Below are positions 5,764-8,585 of a stretch of 8,585 nucleotides of DNA, in pieces. The DNA lies in NCBI GenBank assembly GCA_002452515.1, contig DKEN01000140.1, positions 9,224-17,808 on the forward strand. Reading direction: 5' to 3'. A program made the translations under genes and the position numbers. Below the pieces are notes generated by a model, which had not been told where the DNA came from, did no database searches, and saw nothing but the letters and a program-made list of their open reading frames with translations. The stretch comes from Spartobacteria bacterium UBA6821. GTDB lineage: Bacteria; Verrucomicrobiota; Verrucomicrobiia; Chthoniobacterales; UBA6821. The first letter of the stretch is position 1. The number at the start of each line of letters is the position of its first letter.

Positions 5764-6852
5764 ATGGCCAAAGACGAAGCACCCTCCACCGAGAAATCCA
5801 CCGACAAAGCCGCAGCGGCCCGCGCCAAGAATCTTGACCTGGCCATCCAGCAGATCGCCAAGGACTATGGCGACGGTGCCATCATGCGCCTCGGCGCGGA
5901 GGGGTCAAAGGGGATCCAGGTCATCCCCACGGGTAATCTTCTCATCGACCGTGCGTTGGGTGTGGGTGGATTTCCGAAGGGACGCATCGTCGAAATCTAC
6001 GGTCCCGAATCTTCCGGCAAGACCACGCTCACGCTGACCGTCGTGGCCCAGGCCCAGAAACGTGGCGGGGTGGCGGCCTTCATCGATGTCGAACATGCGC
6101 TTGATCCGACCTATGCCCGCAAACTCGGTGTGAATCTGGAGGAGCTTCTCGTTTCCCAGCCAAGCTCCGGCGAAGAGGCCCTCCGCATCTGTGAGACCCT
6201 CGTGCGCTCCAATGCCATCGATGTCGTCGTCCTTGATTCCGTCGCGGCCCTTGTCACCAAGTCCGAGTTGGAAGGTGAAATCGGTGATTCCGTGGTCGGT
6301 GCCCAGGCCCGCCTGATGAGCGCCGCGATGCGGAAGCTGACCGCCTTTATCTCCAAAGCAGACTGCTGCTGCATCTTCACCAACCAGATCCGCGAAAAAA
6401 TCGGCGTCATGTTTGGTAATCCCGAGACCACGCCGGGTGGCAAAGCCCTCAAATTTTACTCCAGCGTGCGTGTCGATATCCGACGTATCGGCGCGATCAA
6501 GCAGCCGGACGGCACCGTCACCGGCAACCGCACACGGGTGAAAGTGGTGAAGAACAAGGTCGCCCCGCCGTTCACCGAGGCGGAGTTCGACATCATGTAC
6601 AACGAGGGAATCTCCTGCACCGGCTCCCTACTTGACCTAGCCCTTGAGAAAAACATCATCGAGAAGCGCGGCTCCTGGCTCGGTTACAAGGGGAGCAATA
6701 TCGCCCAGGGACGCGATGCCGGGAAGGAACTCCTCAAGAGCGACGCAGCTCTCTATGTCGAGATTGAAGAGGCTGTGAAGGCTGTAATGGAAGCGGAGGC
6801 GATCGCCGCCGCAGAGGGAACAAAGAAAAAAACCATCCAGCCCAGCGCCTAG
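5764..6852 (+). CDS. recA: Recombinase RecA
   Basis: 362 aa. A DNA-dependent ATPase that forms filaments on single-stranded DNA, drives strand exchange and stimulates LexA self-cleavage. Motifs in order: Walker [10 protein letters not shown] (80-88); [10 protein letters not shown] (106-115) with catalytic Glu110; Walker [10 protein letters not shown] (154-162); the L1 region around [19 protein letters not shown] (168-186); L2 [20 protein letters not shown] (205-224) followed by GGKALKFY (225-232); and the C-terminal [16 protein letters not shown] (304-319). Length is typical. Two oddities: three consecutive cysteines (201-203) just before L2, and a C-terminus ending with a KKK cluster (354-356) instead of the acidic tail of E. 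coli RecA. The start is fixed by MAKDE and by the family; there is no Shine-Dalgarno. A candidate SOS promoter/operator lies 40-60 bp upstream. cdsA is divergent. No recX follows. Confidence 0.98.
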   Translation: MAKDEAPSTEKSTDKAAAARAKNLDLAIQQIAKDYGDGAIMRLGAEGSKGIQVIPTGNLLIDRALGVGGFPKGRIVEIYGPESSGKTTLTLTVVAQAQKRGGVAAFIDVEHALDPTYARKLGVNLEELLVSQPSSGEEALRICETLVRSNAIDVVVLDSVAALVTKSELEGEIGDSVVGAQARLMSAAMRKLTAFISKADCCCIFTNQIREKIGVMFGNPETTPGGKALKFYSSVRVDIRRIGAIKQPDGTVTGNRTRVKVVKNKVAPPFTEAEFDIMYNEGISCTGSLLDLALEKNIIEKRGSWLGYKGSNIAQGRDAGKELLKSDAALYVEIEEAVKAVMEAEAIAAAEGTKKKTIQPSA

Positions 6853-7019
6853 TCCCTGGAGGTAGGCGGGCAAAAAGGGCGCATTACTGAGGCAAAAAGC
6901 CCCCTCGTTGCCGCTTCTGCATTTTTCTTACTCGTTTTCCTCACTTTCCCCTTCACTAGAAGGGAGAAATTCTGGATAGTTTGCACCGCCTGACCGGCAT
7001 CCACCGGCGGTAATGGCCC
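6853..7019 (+). other. recA-pdhA intergenic region with small inverted repeats
   Basis: 167 bp without a gene. It contains two C-A5-G tracts (6871-6877 and 6893-6899) near a poor GAGG/CCTC pairing, which is not a convincing terminator. A perfect 6-bp inverted repeat CCCTTC-ACTA-GAAGGG occupies 6949-6964. A second one, ACCGCC (6985-6990) with GGCGGT (7006-7011), ends 8 bases before the pdhA ATG. A pdhA promoter or regulator site probably lies here, but I cannot identify hexamers with confidence. Confidence 0.35.
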
Positions 7020-8165
7020 ATGGCTCGAACCACCACTCTTTCCAACAAGTCTCAAGAATCCACGAAGATCTCCACCAATCAGGAGGTACTCTCTGGTGAA
7101 TCCGCTACTTCGGGTGATTTTTCCAATGATCCGGCCAATGCTTCACTGACTCCGGAACAAAAAATAGGGTATCTGCGCGAGATGCTCCGCATCCGCCGTT
7201 TCGAACAGCAGGCCCTGAAATATTATAATCAGGGCATCATGGGGGGATTCCTCCACCTCTACATCGGTCAGGAATCGGTCGCTGTCGCCACCGCCTCCCT
7301 AATGAATGGGCACGACGAGATCATCACCGCTTACCGTGATCACGGGCATGCTCTTGCTGTCGGGATGGGGATGAATGAGTGCATGGCCGAACTCTTTGGT
7401 AAAGGCACCGGTTGTTCCAAGGGCAAAGGAGGTTCGATGCACTTTTTTGCCCCCGACAAGCACTATTGGGGTGGTCATGGGATTGTAGCCGGTCAGACAC
7501 CCCTCGGACTCGGACTTGCCTTTGCACTCAAATATAAGGGAATCAACGGATGCGCCGTCTGTTTCCTCGGTGATGGGGCCGTCAATCAGGGCGTTTTCAG
7601 TGAGTGCCTCAACATGGCAGCCCTCTTCGAACTCCCGATCGTCTATGTGATCGAAAACAACGGGTACTCGATGGGTACCAGTCTCGCCCGATCCTCGGCG
7701 ATCAAGCACTCCCTGGCCTCCCGTGCGGAAGGCTTCGATGTCGATTGGGCACTGTGCGGCGGTTTTAACATCTACGAGGTGCGTGCCGGACTCAATACAG
7801 CGATGGAAAGAGCCCGGAATCAGTCCAAACCGACCGTTCTCGAAGTCTCCACCTACCGCTATTACGGCCACTCGGTTGCCGATGCCAACGCGAAGAAATA
7901 CCGCTCTCCCGAGGAGATTGAAAAATACAAAACGGAATTCGATCCGATCACACTCTGGGAAAAGCAGCTCCTTGCCGAGAAGGTGCTCACCGAGGCCGGA
8001 ATCGCCGAGATCGACAGTGCCGCGAAAGCAGAGGCTGCCGCTGCTGCGCAGTTTGGCATCGAGAGTCCCTGGCCCGCGGAAGAGACCATTTTTGAGGACA
8101 TTTACTACGAGGTCGATCACAAGACCGAGGCCGGACAGACCGGTCGCCACTTCTTCAGCGAATAA
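7020..8165 (+). CDS. pdhA: Pyruvate dehydrogenase E1 component, alpha subunit
   Basis: 381 aa. With the beta subunit it forms the thiamine-diphosphate E1 enzyme that decarboxylates pyruvate and acetylates the lipoyl group of E2. Visible: LREMLRIRRFEQQALKYY (52-69); GGFLHLYIGQESVAVA (75-90), the E1p-alpha hallmark; GKGTGCSKGKGGSMHF (127-142); the ThDP/Mg motif GDGAVNQG (184-191) ending at ENN (212-214); and the active-site loop TYRYYGHSVADANAKKYR (278-295), equivalent to the phosphorylation loop of mitochondrial E1-alpha. GGFLHLYIGQE favours pyruvate over branched-chain 2-oxoacids, though an acetoin dehydrogenase is conceivable. The first ~42 residues are a Ser/Thr/Asn-rich extension before the conserved region. 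The beta gene starts 12 bp after the stop, so the two are cotranscribed. Confidence 0.94.
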   Translation: MARTTTLSNKSQESTKISTNQEVLSGESATSGDFSNDPANASLTPEQKIGYLREMLRIRRFEQQALKYYNQGIMGGFLHLYIGQESVAVATASLMNGHDEIITAYRDHGHALAVGMGMNECMAELFGKGTGCSKGKGGSMHFFAPDKHYWGGHGIVAGQTPLGLGLAFALKYKGINGCAVCFLGDGAVNQGVFSECLNMAALFELPIVYVIENNGYSMGTSLARSSAIKHSLASRAEGFDVDWALCGGFNIYEVRAGLNTAMERARNQSKPTVLEVSTYRYYGHSVADANAKKYRSPEEIEKYKTEFDPITLWEKQLLAEKVLTEAGIAEIDSAAKAEAAAAAQFGIESPWPAEETIFEDIYYEVDHKTEAGQTGRHFFSE

Positions 8166-8177
8166 CTTTTCCACGCT

Positions 8178-8585
8178 ATGCCCGTCATCTCTTACCGTCA
8201 GGCCTTAAACGATGCTTTTGCCGAGGAACTCACCCGGGACGAGAATGTCTTTCTCATGGGAGAGGAGGTGGCCCAGTACAACGGTGCCTACAAAGTCACC
8301 GAGGGACTCTGGGAACGTTTCGGATCGAAGCGCGTCATCGATACCCCGATCAGCGAGGCGGCCTTTTTGGGAGTGGGTGTCGGAGCGGCCATGATGGGTC
8401 TGCGCCCCGTGGTGGAGCTGATGTTCTGGAGTTTTGCGTACGTGGCGTTTGACCAGATCGTGAACAACGCCGGGTGCGCGCGGTACATGAGCGGTGGGCT
8501 GATCAATTGCCCGATGGTCATCCGCGGGCCCGCGAACGGCGGAAACAACGTCGGCGCCACGCACTCGCACACGCCGGAGAATTTC
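8178..8585 (+). CDS. pdhB: Pyruvate dehydrogenase E1 component, beta subunit, N-terminal part (3' end outside window)
   Basis: ATG at 8178; 136 codons open to the right edge. It begins [20 protein letters not shown], followed by [20 protein letters not shown] (24-43), [19 protein letters not shown] (53-71), [20 protein letters not shown] (74-93), [12 protein letters not shown] (96-107) and THSHTPENF (128-136). Glu60 in ISEAAF corresponds to the glutamate that activates the ThDP aminopyrimidine in E1-beta, and His129 aligns with the active-site histidine of the 'QHSQ' motif. About 190 residues are missing at the C-terminal side compared with the usual ~325 aa. It is 12 bp after pdhA, has no Shine-Dalgarno, and is presumably followed by the E2 gene. 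Codons near the right edge are richer in G/C third positions than the first part. Confidence 0.93.
   Translation, partial: MPVISYRQALNDAFAEELTRDENVFLMGEEVAQYNGAYKVTEGLWERFGSKRVIDTPISEAAFLGVGVGAAMMGLRPVVELMFWSFAYVAFDQIVNNAGCARYMSGGLINCPMVIRGPANGGNNVGATHSHTPENF

Noticed and set aside
6871..6926. Possible recA terminator (GAGG-CAAAAAGCC-CCTC followed later by T5)
   Set aside because: The stem is only about four pairs with a bulge, and the T tract is 15 or more bases away.
7081..7098. AGGAGG followed by GTG inside the pdhA 5' region, a possible internal start
   Set aside because: The GTG at 7096 is out of the pdhA frame and no in-frame start lies at suitable distance; the motif is just part of Gln-Glu codons.
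4730..8045. Other AGAGGCTG or GAGGCTG words (near 4733, 6766 and 8033) as extra copies of the repeat end
   Set aside because: Each lies within conserved coding sequence and matches only 7-9 bases; similarity does not continue.
7299..8174. Minus-strand 291-codon open frame antisense to pdhA
   Set aside because: It covers a gene with clear E1-alpha motifs and encodes no recognisable protein; an antisense shadow.

Overview
The window looks like a piece of a bacterial chromosome carrying housekeeping genes, most likely from a Verrucomicrobiota-type (PVC superphylum) bacterium. That placement is inference from the style of the RecA, Dxr and CdsA proteins and a moderately high GC content; no rRNA is present to confirm it. 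Coding density is high. Every confident gene start lacks a Shine-Dalgarno sequence.

Layout from left to right. (1) Positions 1-143, minus strand: the N-terminal part of a VOC/glyoxalase-fold protein that runs off the left edge. (2) Positions 144-569: a 426-base stretch with no confident gene. Its left part, 150-435, is bounded by an imperfect 24-bp inverted repeat (21/24 identical, similarity continuing to 30/40), so it resembles a small transposable remnant (MITE-like or an internally deleted IS) lying 6 bp upstream of the VOC start codon. Its right part is a pta leader with nested hairpins. (3) Positions 570-3429, plus strand: the phosphotransacetylase catalytic domain (pta), then a separate BioD-like P-loop/DRTGG protein that corresponds to the N-terminal regulatory half of long-form Pta, then a Mn-type superoxide dismutase, closed by a strong intrinsic terminator at 3451-3490. 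(4) Positions 3543-5566, minus strand, convergent with the previous group: cdsA followed by dxr, overlapping by one base (TGATG). (5) Positions 5567-5763: a divergent intergenic region with a good candidate recA promoter, in which an 8-bp inverted repeat fills the space between -35 and -10 and closely resembles a Gram-positive-type LexA box. (6) recA, plus strand. (7) Positions 7020-8585: pdhA, and the start of pdhB running off the right edge (pyruvate dehydrogenase E1 alpha and beta).

How the genes relate. PDH makes acetyl-CoA, and Pta interconverts acetyl-CoA and acetyl phosphate; the adjacent P-loop/DRTGG protein is the natural candidate partner or regulator of Pta. Dxr (MEP isoprenoid pathway) and CdsA (CDP-diacylglycerol synthesis) are the usual neighbours of the bacterial uppS-cdsA-dxr-rseP cluster, here reduced to a pair. 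RecA carries out recombination and SOS signalling. No ackA is visible in the window.

The most interesting points are the split and order-reversed Pta, the recA operator/promoter architecture, the inverted-repeat element beside the VOC gene, and the uniform absence of Shine-Dalgarno motifs except in front of a small ORF inside that element. I see no convincing evidence of a wholly new multi-gene system here.
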